This document shows, in pieces, positions 1 to 7,725 of a stretch of 10,255 nucleotides of DNA (position 1 is its first letter; the number at the start of each line of letters is the position of its first letter). Source of the stretch: Desulfobacteraceae bacterium (GTDB taxonomy: Bacteria; Desulfobacterota; Desulfobacteria; Desulfobacterales; Desulfobacteraceae); NCBI GenBank assembly GCA_022712835.1, contig JAFLJU010000178.1, positions 1 through 10,255 on the forward strand, read 5' to 3'. The notes under the pieces are model-generated. The model saw nothing but the letters and a program-made list of their open reading frames with translations, made no database searches and was not told the origin of the DNA. The position numbers and the translations under genes are program-made.

Positions 1-2668
1 ATAGGCCCTCAATCTCTTTGCCTTGGTATACATCTCCTTCCACATTTTCCTTCAAAACAGCAGCGGAAACAATGAAGATATCACTTAAGGTTTCCGTAAG
101 GTTTTTCACCTGTTCTTTGAGTTCGGAATCAGGCAAGACAATTTCAAGTGCCGCATCCAGGGGATGGCCAATGAGTTTGGCAATCCTTGCTTCTTCCAGG
201 GCCTTGGTCACCTCGGCCCTCAGGGTTCTGATATTTTCCCATTTAAGGGCCAGAGCCTCATCCTTCCACTCACCATTCAAGGCCACCATATTCTCCAGGT
301 GGATGCTCTCTTTTTTCGTGTCGCTTTGGGGCATGTGTTTGTAAATTTCATCTGCTGTAAAAGGCAGGATGGGGGCCATCAATTTCACAAGGGCATCCAA
401 AATCATTGCCATGACACTCTGGGCATCCCGCCTTATCGGATCAAAAGAAGGTGAGGTATACAGTCGGTCCTTTATGATATCCAGGTAAAAATTGGACAGA
501 TCCTTCACACAAAAATTATGCAGGGTGTGGTAAATGGTATGAAATTCATAGTTTTCATAGGCGACCAAAGATTTTTCCACCACCCCATGGAGACGGTCAA
601 GAATAAACCGATCCAGTTCAGACATGGTGCTGATGGGCCGCAGATCCGAGGCTATATCAAAATCAGAAAAATTACCCAGCATAAAGCGACAGGTATTTCG
701 AATTCTTCGATACGCATCAGACAATTGTTTGATAATATTATTGGAGATACTTACATCCCCCCGGTAATCGGCAGAGGCAACCCATAGACGCAATACATCA
801 GCCCCATATTGATTGATTATCGTATCCGGCGCCACCACATTGCCCACGGACTTGGACATTTTCCGCCCGTTTTCATCCACCACAAATCCATGGGTAAGCA
901 CGGCTTTATAGGGTGCATGTCCTGTCCTTCCAACGCCGGTGAGCAAAGAAGAATGGAACCATCCCCTGTGCTGGTCAGAGCCTTCAAGATACATGTCGGC
1001 GGGACGTGAAAGCCCTTCTCTTTCCTCAAGAACCGCCGCATGGCTCACGCCGGAATCAAACCATACATCTAAAATATTATGATCTTTTGTAAAGTCTTTG
1101 GATCCGCATTCCTCACAAGTTGCCCCATCAGGCATGAGAAATTGGGCATCCTTTTCAAACCAGATATCCGAAGAATGTTGTGTAAAAAGGGCATGGATCT
1201 TATCCACGGACTCCCGGGTTACATGAACTTTCTTACAGGCTTTGCAATGGAACACCGGGATGGGAACCCCCCAGGATCTTTGACGGGACAAACACCAGTC
1301 CGGGCGATTTTCAATCATGGAATAAATTCTTTCCCTGCCCCAGGAGGGTATCCAGTGAACATTATTGATCTCTTCAAGGGTTTTTTTCCGAAGGCCCATT
1401 TTATCCATGGAAATAAACCATTGGGGGGTGGCCCGGAAGATCACCGGTTTTTTACACCGCCAGCAATGTGGATAGGAATGGGACAGGTTCTCATTCTTTA
1501 GTAAAGCATTGCGTTCTTCAAGGGTTTCATTGATTGCCTGGTTGGCCTTGAAGATAAATTGCCCCCCAAACAACTCAACATCTTGAGAAAACACCCCGTT
1601 GTCCTCAACGGGAGAATAGCACTCCAATCCGTATCGCTTACCCACGATATGATCGTCCGCACCGTGTCCGGGAGCTGTGTGAACACACCCGGTACCCGCT
1701 TCCAGGGTGACATGATCCCCTAAAATGATCAAAGAATCTCTGTCATAAATGGGATGGGTACAGCGTTTGTTTTCAAGGTCTTTCGCGGCAATATCGGCAA
1801 GGATGGTATAATTTTCAAACCCAAAGGTTTGCATCACCTGTTCTACCATCTCTTTTGCCAGAATTATCACACCCTGACCGTCAATTTTAACAGCCGCATA
1901 AATAAAATCAGGATGAAGGCAAATCCCTAAATTGGCGGGAATAGTCCAGGGGGTAGTGGTCCAGATGACCATGGAAATTTTTTCATCCCCCACTCCCGGG
2001 ATCAAGCTTGTAATATCATCCTTTAGCGGGAATTTCACATAAATAGAAGGAGAGGTATGATCGTGGTATTCGATCTCGGCTTCGGCCAAAGCGGTCTGAC
2101 AGTTACAGCACCAGTAAATGGGTTTTTTACCCAGAAACATATCCCCGGACAGAGCAAATTCCCCGCACTCTTTGGCAATCCTTGCCTCGTAGGGGTAGTT
2201 CATGGTCAGATAGGGGGTATCCCACTCTCCAGCCACCCCAAACCGCTTGAACTCCTCCCGCTGGATCCCCACAAATTTGTTTGCATAGGAACGACATTCC
2301 CGGCGAACCTGAACGGCTGTCATCTCTTTTTTCTTTTTGCCCAGTTTCTTGTCCACATTGTGTTCAATGGGAAGACCGTGGCAATCCCACCCTGGCACAT
2401 AAGGCGCGTTGAATCCTGCCATCTGGCGGGACCGGATAATAATATCCTTTAACACTTTATTAAGGGCATGGCCCATGTGCAAATGACCGTTGGCATAGGG
2501 AGGACCGTCATGGAGAATAAAGGAGGGCTTGTCTTTGGATTGTTCCCTCAATTTTTCATATATTTTATTTTGTTCCCATTCCTTGAGCATTGCAGGCTCG
2601 CGCTGGGGAAGGTTCGCCTTCATGGCAAATTGAGTTGAAGGCAGGTTCAGTGTTTTTTTATAATCCAT
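1..2668 (-). CDS. ileS: Isoleucyl-tRNA synthetase, C-terminus cut by window edge
   Basis: Cytoplasmic class I aminoacyl-tRNA synthetase that charges tRNA-Ile with isoleucine using ATP. Translating the minus strand gives 889 uninterrupted codons. The family is usually about 930-940 residues, so only the C-terminal end, where the bacterial zinc-binding module sits, is missing. Seen directly: the HxGH signature HMGH at residues 64-67 within a [12 protein letters not shown] stretch, the KMSKS loop at residues 603-607 (bases 848-862), and the editing (CP1) domain with WTTTPWT and the later [12 protein letters not shown] segment. The KMSKS position matches the E. coli enzyme closely. The start is the ATG at 2668, preceded by GGAGG four bases upstream. 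There is no close upstream partner on the same strand, so it probably has its own promoter. No T-box-like leader was noticed. Identification is secure. Confidence 0.98.
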   Translation of the reverse strand, partial: MDYKKTLNLPSTQFAMKANLPQREPAMLKEWEQNKIYEKLREQSKDKPSFILHDGPPYANGHLHMGHALNKVLKDIIIRSRQMAGFNAPYVPGWDCHGLPIEHNVDKKLGKKKKEMTAVQVRRECRSYANKFVGIQREEFKRFGVAGEWDTPYLTMNYPYEARIAKECGEFALSGDMFLGKKPIYWCCNCQTALAEAEIEYHDHTSPSIYVKFPLKDDITSLIPGVGDEKISMVIWTTTPWTIPANLGICLHPDFIYAAVKIDGQGVIILAKEMVEQVMQTFGFENYTILADIAAKDLENKRCTHPIYDRDSLIILGDHVTLEAGTGCVHTAPGHGADDHIVGKRYGLECYSPVEDNGVFSQDVELFGGQFIFKANQAINETLEERNALLKNENLSHSYPHCWRCKKPVIFRATPQWFISMDKMGLRKKTLEEINNVHWIPSWGRERIYSMIENRPDWCLSRQRSWGVPIPVFHCKACKKVHVTRESVDKIHALFTQHSSDIWFEKDAQFLMPDGATCEECGSKDFTKDHNILDVWFDSGVSHAAVLEEREGLSRPADMYLEGSDQHRGWFHSSLLTGVGRTGHAPYKAVLTHGFVVDENGRKMSKSVGNVVAPDTIINQYGADVLRLWVASADYRGDVSISNNIIKQLSDAYRRIRNTCRFMLGNFSDFDIASDLRPISTMSELDRFILDRLHGVVEKSLVAYENYEFHTIYHTLHNFCVKDLSNFYLDIIKDRLYTSPSFDPIRRDAQSVMAMILDALVKLMAPILPFTADEIYKHMPQSDTKKESIHLENMVALNGEWKDEALALKWENIRTLRAEVTKALEEARIAKLIGHPLDAALEIVLPDSELKEQVKNLTETLSDIFIVSAAVLKENVEGDVYQGKEIEGL

Positions 2669-2915
2669 TATTCCTCCGATATGCGGATAAATTTATATTC
2701 AATGTTAAACTTTTACTTCTAATGAAAATGCACAAAAAAGTCAAGAAATATAAGGTTTTTCACGGGGCAATTCCATGTGTTTTCATAAAAAGAACAACGG
2801 TTCCTCAACCGCCTTTCTTTATACCCTTGCATAGGATAATTAAAGGCACGCCGACAAATCCTTTTTACCGACTGGCGCCTATAAACCTATGTTCACGATA
2901 TGGAGTTGAATTATA
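2669..2915. other. Intergenic region upstream of ileS
   Basis: About 247 bases between the ileS start and the relic gene. It holds the ileS ribosome binding site (GGAGG at 2673-2677), the candidate promoter and a weak 5-bp stem with a 4-base loop (CGGTT/AACCG, 2798-2811). That hairpin has no T-tract on the minus strand, so it is not a convincing terminator for the gene upstream. No coding potential was recognised. Confidence 0.6.
2716..2744 (-). promoter_or_regulatory. Candidate sigma70-type promoter of ileS
   Basis: On the minus strand a TTGACT hexamer (2739-2744) is followed after 17 bases by TAGAAG (2716-2721), about 48 bases before the ileS start codon. The -35 matches the consensus at five of six positions and the -10 at four of six. 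The surrounding sequence is AT-rich. This is a consensus match by eye only; the transcription start is not known. Confidence 0.4.
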
Positions 2916-3194
2916 TTATCTAACAGGCAAAATTCCATAATCCGTGCATAAGTTGCTAAACTCTGAAGAATTGAGAAACCCGTCAAGAATCTCACTTTGT
3001 GATGTGCCGTTGTTCATTTTGTCTACAAAATCATACACATTCGTATAGTTTGTGTCACTACTCTCAGTAACATCTGTAGTTCTCACACTTTTTGGATAGA
3101 TTTCCGGAGAGATAGAAATCAAGAATCTTCTGATATATGGCCTTAAATCCTGAAAAGATTCAATATGGATATTTCTGTTTTCCAACGCAATCAA
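2916..3194 (-). CDS. Residual open frame with DUF4214-like C-terminus
   Basis: This is the uninterrupted 92-codon 3' part of the relic frame, which an automatic caller could start at the TTG at 3194. Residues 1-19 are still solute-binding-protein-like. Residues 52-88 resemble the end of a DUF4214 domain, with NNGTSQSEILDGFLNSSEF followed by NLCTDYGI. DUF4214 domains occur in large secreted and surface proteins, often next to calcium-binding or S-layer-type repeats, and their precise role is not settled. No ribosome binding site is evident at the TTG. No signal peptide or membrane segment is present. I think it is not an expressed protein but part of the pseudogene; it is listed so that the open frame is accounted for. 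Confidence 0.3.
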   Translation of the reverse strand: MIALENRNIHIESFQDLRPYIRRFLISISPEIYPKSVRTTDVTESSDTNYTNVYDFVDKMNNGTSQSEILDGFLNSSEFSNLCTDYGILPVR

Positions 3195-3557
3195 TACATG
3201 AATCCCGGGGGTTAGCGGTCCGGCCTATTTGAAAAGACTTTCCCGTTCTTTTGTACGGATCATATTAAAAAGACAGGAGTTGGAATTTTTTTCAGTTGTC
3301 CGGTAGCCCCTGGCCCAGGGTATCAGTTTGATGTTCTCACGGGATTGTCCGGCATCCATCCGCTTTAACACTTCCAGCAGAACATCCACTCAGATTCCTT
3401 TTAGCTTACCATCAACTTCAAATTGATACGGGGGATAATTTTCCGTCATGAATTGAATATCATTAATCCCGCTATTATCTACACCGTGAAAGTCCATGGG
3501 ATCAGCATGTAAAGGTGTTACAGGGAGGAATATAATAAAATACCGGTTGATGCTATC
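2916..3557 (-). pseudogene. Relic of a periplasmic solute-binding protein joined to a DUF4214-like tail
   Basis: One reading frame of 213 codons runs from just after a TAA at 3558-3560 to the TAA at 2916-2918, broken by an in-frame TGA (3390-3392, codon 56) and TAG (3225-3227, codon 111). It begins with a hydrophobic, signal-peptide-like run ending LHAD but has no obvious start codon. It continues like amino-acid-type (SBP_bac_3) ABC transporter binding proteins: TENYPPYQFEVDGKLKGI, stop, VDVLLEVLKRM, then LIPWARGYRTTEK, then RTKERESLFK, stop, AGPLTPG. Family members usually have a small residue at the first stop and tryptophan (TGG) at the second, so single base changes explain both. The family is normally 220-260 residues. 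Here the similarity stops after about codon 130, and the end instead resembles a DUF4214 C-terminus. Read as a degraded fusion left by a deletion. Stop-codon recoding (Sec, Pyl) is less likely. Confidence 0.7.
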
Positions 3558-3598
3558 TTAGGCCCAGTTTAACAAAAGTGGTATTATGCCCCCGAAAT

Positions 3599-4357
3599 TT
3601 AAGGAATCTCATGGCCATATGATTGGTCCCCTTTTCTGGAGTTTGGGTTATTTTGTCCCTTGATCGCCTTTCGCATCACCACATAAGCACGCCAGTAATT
3701 AAACACACCGCCAATAAAAAACAACAGGCTGCCGGTCAAATATTGCCATGCTAGGAAAGCGTACAATGTCGTGCGTTCAGACGAGGCCTTCAGGTCCCAA
3801 AGGTAAGGCACCGAAGCCACTGTAAAGAATACGGAACCGACAACAAATGATACAGCCGTCAGGTTCATGAGTTGAAGTGTTATGATAGACTCGGCCTGAA
3901 CGATCTGAAGGACGTTGATGCAGGCACCGACCACGAATAAAAGGCTGCCGACCACAAACGTCCAAGCGCCGACATGAAACCACCCCACATCGGAAAGAAA
4001 GAAAATGCTGCCCACCGTAAACAGAATCGTGCCCAAAACGTAACTTGCGGCCGCCGTATATTCAAGCCTTTGATTTCGATCGTGATGATTTCCCGTTCGC
4101 CAATGAAGGCAAACTTCAAGGAAATCATGAACGGTAACGACAAGATAAAACAGTGAGCCTATAAAGAAGGTCCAGGCCCCGATGTCTGCGTAGGCTTCAA
4201 ACTGGGGAAAAAAAAGAATGCTGCCTATGATGAAAATGATTCCGCCGATTTTATAGAAGACCGCATTGATGGTTTCCCAACGAAATTGGGCCTCTAAGTC
4301 GGCTCTGCCTCTCGTCAAATCGTGCAACCGAGGACGATTGGTAAACATATGGGGCAT
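3599..4357 (-). CDS. YrhK-like integral membrane protein with three internal repeats
   Basis: A 252-residue inner-membrane protein of unknown function. After a polar N-terminus of about 28 residues, the chain has three copies of a two-helix unit, giving six predicted membrane segments: residues about 31-80, 102-153 and 164-225. Each unit has the pattern of a GxxxFxxGSxxFF helix, a short loop, and a WTFxxGSLLF-like second helix (IGAWTFFIGSLFY in unit 1, VGAWTFVVGSLLF in unit 2, WQYLTGSLLFFIGG in unit 3). This matches my memory of the YrhK domain, which normally occurs once or twice. The loop between units 1 and 2 is rich in His, Arg and Asn. The C-terminal tail is hydrophilic. The ATG at 4357 is preceded by GGAG eight bases upstream, which supports the start. 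It appears monocistronic, with about 400 bases of non-coding DNA before it. The family call is fairly sure; the function is unknown. Confidence 0.8.
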   Translation of the reverse strand: MPHMFTNRPRLHDLTRGRADLEAQFRWETINAVFYKIGGIIFIIGSILFFPQFEAYADIGAWTFFIGSLFYLVVTVHDFLEVCLHWRTGNHHDRNQRLEYTAAASYVLGTILFTVGSIFFLSDVGWFHVGAWTFVVGSLLFVVGACINVLQIVQAESIITLQLMNLTAVSFVVGSVFFTVASVPYLWDLKASSERTTLYAFLAWQYLTGSLLFFIGGVFNYWRAYVVMRKAIKGQNNPNSRKGDQSYGHEIP

Positions 4358-4508
4358 GTCTTCTTCTCCATGGCAATGAATTTTTCACAGGCAACCGATT
4401 CGATGTAATTTCGTCATATTTCAAAAACGATAGAAAATCACTTTCATCTAAGCAAAGAAACCCAATAAGTTGATGAAACATAACCTCGCTCTTAATTGAT
4501 GCCCAGTT

Positions 4509-4530
4509 ACTACTTCAGTCTTAAAGTAGT
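4509..4530. repeat. Perfect 7-bp inverted repeat, operator-like
   Basis: ACTACTT (4509-4515) and AAGTAGT (4524-4530) are perfect inverted copies separated by 8 bases. The 22-bp dyad lies about 150 bases upstream of the YrhK-like start. The size suits a dimeric repressor or activator site, but no regulator is encoded nearby and the match could be chance. Confidence 0.35.
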
Positions 4531-4604
4531 CCAGATCATAAGAAAGTGACTTGATGAACCGTCACTACCTTTTAAAAATACTTATACAAGGGTTTAGGCT
4601 ACCA

Positions 4605-4628
4605 ATGATTCTCCCAAAAGGGAATCAT
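4605..4628. repeat. Imperfect hairpin, possible 3' end of the HD-GYP transcript
   Basis: ATGATTCTCCC (4605-4615) pairs with GGGAATCAT (4620-4628) around an AAAA loop, giving a 9-bp stem with one bulged base. It lies about 125 bases downstream of the HD-GYP stop codon. There is no T-tract after it on either strand, so it is at best a weak or RNA-stabilising structure rather than a standard intrinsic terminator. Confidence 0.3.
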
Positions 4629-4752
4629 AAACATTTAATCGATCTCAATGACTTTTAATACAGCACCGTATCCTTATCCATAATAGTACCACGAAATATT
4701 TTCGCACACAGTCTGGGCAATCGATGCAAAAGATGAAACCGGCCTACCTTGC

Positions 4753-5667
4753 TTACTTCACAAGACAGGATGTAAACTTTTTAAACAATTGTTTAGAAAA
4801 TTTACCGTTCAATGCTTCCTCTTTGATAAGAGTTAAGGCATCAAATGGTTTTTTCGCTTTTCTGAAAATCTTACTTCTGTAAGTGAGAGATTCATAGCTA
4901 TCGATGAGACCAATGAGCTGACTGTAGGATGCCAATCGGTTCAAACCAGACGGATAGCCAGTACCATCGATTCGTTCGTGGTGTTCCAATGCAACGGTTT
5001 GGATGGCCGCACCAAAATCAGCGCTTTGGGTAATCATATCATAGCCCTTCTCAGGGTGGGTGGTATAAATTTTGAATTGTTTGTCGGTAAGCCGTTTGTT
5101 GGTTTCAATGATAACCGTGTCGATCTGTGAGCACCCGACATCATGGAGCAGAGCGGCCATGGCCAATTGCCGGGTGTCGGATTCAGGGAATCGGTGATAA
5201 AAACAAAATTGCAGGGTAAGGGCCAAGACATTGACGGCATGCTTGATCAGAACGGGAGAATTGGAATCAATTTTTCTTAAGTATTCCATCGCCTTATTAT
5301 CATTTTGATATTTACCCAACAAAATGTTCAGGGTATCCGGAAGGCAGTTCATGCCATGTTCTTGCCCAAGAGTCAAAGCCTCTTCAACAATATATTCCAA
5401 TGAGTGGCGGACTTCTTTGAGGTCTCCCTGGGCAATTTTATTTTCAAAATCTTTATTCAAGGCCAAGGTAAGCTCTACCATGGCCTCTTCTCTGTCTGAA
5501 TCACGAATATACAAATCCGGATATCTATTTTTTTCCAGTCGTAAATCAGCCAGGCAATCTCCCTTTTTTTTGTAAAGGGCGTATTCTCCGATTTGGGTTA
5601 AATAATAAAACGGTGTGGTTTTAAATAAAGATATTTGAGATTTTTTTACGAGAATATATCCTGCCAT
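4753..5667 (-). CDS. HD-GYP domain protein, possible cyclic-di-GMP phosphodiesterase
   Basis: A 304-residue soluble protein with a C-terminal HD-GYP domain (about residues 130-290). This family hydrolyses cyclic-di-GMP. Visible motifs: H143 in KHAVNV, the HD pair H175-D176 in LLHDVGC, H204 in HPEKG, the signature HHERIDGTGYP at 229-239, and D256 in LIGLIDSYESL. Oddity: the lysine of the usual HDxGK motif is a cysteine (C179), and the glutamate some members have four residues before the first histidine is absent (V139). Activity may therefore differ or be lost. Residues about 15-70 resemble a small N-terminal module seen in other HD-GYP proteins (PFYYLTQIGEYALYKKKGD, then YIRDSDREE); there is no receiver domain or membrane segment. 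The ATG at 5667 has only a weak AAGG ten bases upstream. It is the last gene of the cluster, 23 bp after rsmG, so translational coupling or readthrough is likely. Confidence 0.88.
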   Translation of the reverse strand: MAGYILVKKSQISLFKTTPFYYLTQIGEYALYKKKGDCLADLRLEKNRYPDLYIRDSDREEAMVELTLALNKDFENKIAQGDLKEVRHSLEYIVEEALTLGQEHGMNCLPDTLNILLGKYQNDNKAMEYLRKIDSNSPVLIKHAVNVLALTLQFCFYHRFPESDTRQLAMAALLHDVGCSQIDTVIIETNKRLTDKQFKIYTTHPEKGYDMITQSADFGAAIQTVALEHHERIDGTGYPSGLNRLASYSQLIGLIDSYESLTYRSKIFRKAKKPFDALTLIKEEALNGKFSKQLFKKFTSCLVK

Positions 5668-5690
5668 AACAAAAAAGCCTTAATTGGATT

Positions 5691-6365
5691 CTATAATGTT
5701 TTTAACCGAATCATATACCGATCCGATTTTTCAAAGGGGAGTTGATAATGATCCGTCTTGATTTCGAATTGAGACAAAAGTATCAGGGTGATTTCTTCCA
5801 GGGCCTGTTTTCCTTTAAGGGCATAAATTTTTCCTTCTGGTTTTAGCAATGGAAGGGCAAATCCAACAAATTTTTCAAGGCTGGTAAACGCCCGGGATAT
5901 TACTCCATCATAGGTTCCGGCATGGGATTTATCTTCTGCCAGATCCTCCACCCGACAATGAAATGCCTCTATGTTTTTCAGTCCTAGGGTTCGGATCACA
6001 TGTTTTAAAAAAGTGACCTTTTTCCTGGACGAATCCACCAGAACAAGCTCAAGGTCAGGATTAAGAATTTTTAGAGGGATGGATGGAAATCCGCCCCCTG
6101 TCCCCATATCCATCATTCTTTTTTCCTGCCCCAAAAAGGATTGAACCGCCAGGGCATCAATAAAATGCTTTTCCGCCACGGCTTGTGGTTCAACAATGGC
6201 CGTCAGGTTTATTTTTTTATTCCATAGAATCAATTGGGTCGCGTGGGCAGCCATCAAGGATATCTGTTCATTGCTAATATCCACTTGTATTTTTTCACAC
6301 CCCTGTTTTAAACGATCGCAAAATTTGCGCATACCGGGATTTGTTGAATGAGGAGAGGTATCCAT
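5691..6365 (-). CDS. rsmG: 16S rRNA (guanine-527 N7)-methyltransferase RsmG
   Basis: An SAM-dependent methyltransferase (also called GidB) that makes m7G527 in the 530 loop of 16S rRNA. In other bacteria its loss gives low-level streptomycin resistance. At 224 residues it has the normal family length. Seen: the WNKKINLTAI segment (49-58), KHFIDAL (66-72), the SAM-binding loop DMGTGGGFPSIP (86-97), the acidic residue after strand 2 in VLVDSSRKKVTFL (108-120), CRVEDLA (137-143) and ISRAF (156-160). The loop has FPS where FPG is usual, a mild change. The ATG at 6365 has AAGGA about 8 bases upstream. It lies 10 bp after the nucleoside transporter and 23 bp before the HD-GYP gene, so it is most likely co-transcribed with both. 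It is not beside mnmG or parAB, its usual partners in many bacteria. Confidence 0.96.
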   Translation of the reverse strand: MDTSPHSTNPGMRKFCDRLKQGCEKIQVDISNEQISLMAAHATQLILWNKKINLTAIVEPQAVAEKHFIDALAVQSFLGQEKRMMDMGTGGGFPSIPLKILNPDLELVLVDSSRKKVTFLKHVIRTLGLKNIEAFHCRVEDLAEDKSHAGTYDGVISRAFTSLEKFVGFALPLLKPEGKIYALKGKQALEEITLILLSQFEIKTDHYQLPFEKSDRYMIRLKTL

Positions 6366-6375
6366 TGAATTTTCC

Positions 6376-7683
6376 TTAATTTCCCAGCAGCAGACTGGTA
6401 TTGGTGTAAAAAGTACCTGCTACACAAGCCGTCAAGAGACAGGCAAAGGTAGCGGCAATCAAGGCCTTGATTGCAACTGCCGAAATGGCAGCCGTTCGGT
6501 TGGGCGCAAGGGCTGAAATCCCCCCCACAAAAATTGCCATGGACGCCACATGGGCAAATCCACAAAGGGCATAGGAGGCAACAACTGCAGAACGGGGATG
6601 AACCAGGCTATTTTGGGACAATGCCAGGGCAAGGTCCTGGTAGGAAACCACTTCGGTCAAAATAATTCGCTCCCCGATAATCTGAGAGATAATCCCGGCA
6701 TCCACAGCCGGGACACCAATGATCAAGGTAAAGGGATAAAACAGATACCCAAGAAAATATTTTAAAGACCACTCCATGGTGGTACCCATCCAACCATTCA
6801 CCACTCCCCCGGCACTGCCCAGGATCAGGTCAACCAAGGCCACGAGCCCCATCACGGCGATCAATAATGCCACAATACTGAAAATCACCTTAAGCCCTGC
6901 TGTGGCACCGTTGATAATGGCCTCAAAAAGACTGGCCTCCTTTTCATAATGGATATCCACAACCTGGCCAAGGGTCTGGGGTGTGCCGCTTTCCGGAAAT
7001 ATCAGCTTTGACATGACCAGGGCTGCCGGGGCAGATAGAAAAGAAGCGGATATCAGATGCCCTGCAATGGAAGGAAACTGAGCCTGTAAGGTAAACACAT
7101 AAAATGCCAGGACATTTGATGCCACCGTAGCCATACCAGCGGTGAAGATGGTACATAGCTCAGACCGAGTCATTTTATCGATATAGGGCTTGATGGTAAA
7201 TACCGATTCAATTCCCACAAAGATATTGCTGGCGGCACAAAGGGCTTCGGCCCCGGATATTTTCATCAGCCGTGTAAAAAGTTTTGCAAATAATCGAATA
7301 ATAAAGGGCAAAACCGGATAATAATACAATATTGCCACAAGACTAGAAAAGAATATAATGGTGGGAAATGCCTGGAAAGCAAGGATAAACCCAAAGGATC
7401 CTTGGACAGCGGGGGGAAGGGCCAGGGGTCCAAAGACAAAAGTTGCTCCGGCAGAAGCCGTACCCAAAACCACAACCGCCAGATCATTTATAACCTGAAA
7501 GAATCTGACACCTGCCGGAACCACAAAAATAAAAAGGGCAAAAAGCAACTGAAGCCCCAGTGCCCATCCCAGCAAATGCCAATTAATTTTCTGGGTGTTT
7601 TTAAAAAAAAAGCGTGATATGAACCAGGCAATGAACAGCAATCCAAAGATACCGATAAAACTGACCAAATTATAAAAATCCAT
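6376..7683 (-). CDS. Concentrative nucleoside transporter (CNT/NupC family)
   Basis: A 435-residue inner-membrane symporter that takes up nucleosides with H+ or Na+. Length and layout fit bacterial CNT proteins: an N-terminal helical part, the Nucleos_tra2-type core and a C-terminal core half. Recognisable signatures: FQAFPTIIFFSSL (103-115), the conserved SNIFVGIESVFTIKPY (152-167) with the family glutamate E159, MATVASNVLAFYV (184-196), KLIFPES (226-232) and YALCGFAHVASMAIFVGG (371-388), followed by ALAP. Substrate preference and coupling ion cannot be told by eye. The ATG at 7683 has AGGGG close upstream. It begins 42 bp after the TPR-SPOR gene and ends 10 bp before rsmG. A run of nine T residues on the coding strand (7603-7611), encoding Phe-Phe-Phe, is a possible slippage site near codons 25-27. 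Confidence 0.94.
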   Translation of the reverse strand: MDFYNLVSFIGIFGLLFIAWFISRFFFKNTQKINWHLLGWALGLQLLFALFIFVVPAGVRFFQVINDLAVVVLGTASAGATFVFGPLALPPAVQGSFGFILAFQAFPTIIFFSSLVAILYYYPVLPFIIRLFAKLFTRLMKISGAEALCAASNIFVGIESVFTIKPYIDKMTRSELCTIFTAGMATVASNVLAFYVFTLQAQFPSIAGHLISASFLSAPAALVMSKLIFPESGTPQTLGQVVDIHYEKEASLFEAIINGATAGLKVIFSIVALLIAVMGLVALVDLILGSAGGVVNGWMGTTMEWSLKYFLGYLFYPFTLIIGVPAVDAGIISQIIGERIILTEVVSYQDLALALSQNSLVHPRSAVVASYALCGFAHVASMAIFVGGISALAPNRTAAISAVAIKALIAATFACLLTACVAGTFYTNTSLLLGN

Positions 7684-7725
7684 TTTTCCCCTTCGCGAAT
7701 GGGTGAAATTCTTTCACTTTTTATA

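Larger units (their letters stand above)
4358..4752. other. Non-coding stretch between the HD-GYP gene and the YrhK-like gene
   Basis: About 395 bases with no recognisable gene in any frame; I checked by eye for protein remnants and saw none. It must contain the 3' end of the transcript of the gene cluster to the right and the promoter of the YrhK-like gene, both read on the minus strand. It holds the two inverted repeats listed separately and a weak GTGAC/GTCAC stem near 4546-4565. No classical GC-rich stem with a T-tract was found. Confidence 0.6.

Noticed and set aside
1079..1501. 140-codon plus-strand open frame, and the other plus-strand frames up to 2940
   Set aside because: They lie opposite ileS, whose motifs prove the minus strand is coding (those near 2590-2940 reach into its leader), and they show no domain or ribosome site of their own.
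2798..2811. Hairpin upstream of ileS as a terminator or T-box-like leader element
   Set aside because: Only a 5-bp stem without a T-tract, and none of the T-box conserved sequence is visible. It also lies upstream of the candidate ileS promoter.
3390..3392. Selenocysteine reading of the TGA in the SBP relic
   Set aside because: SBP_bac_3 proteins do not have a catalytic Cys/Sec at this site, a second stop (TAG) follows, the start codon is not evident and the C-terminal domain is missing. Decay explains all of this more simply.
4251..4481. 76-codon minus-strand frame overlapping the start of the YrhK-like gene
   Set aside because: Half of it is an out-of-frame copy of the YrhK-like gene's 5' end. 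The rest has no recognisable motif, and the YrhK-like start has a much better ribosome site.
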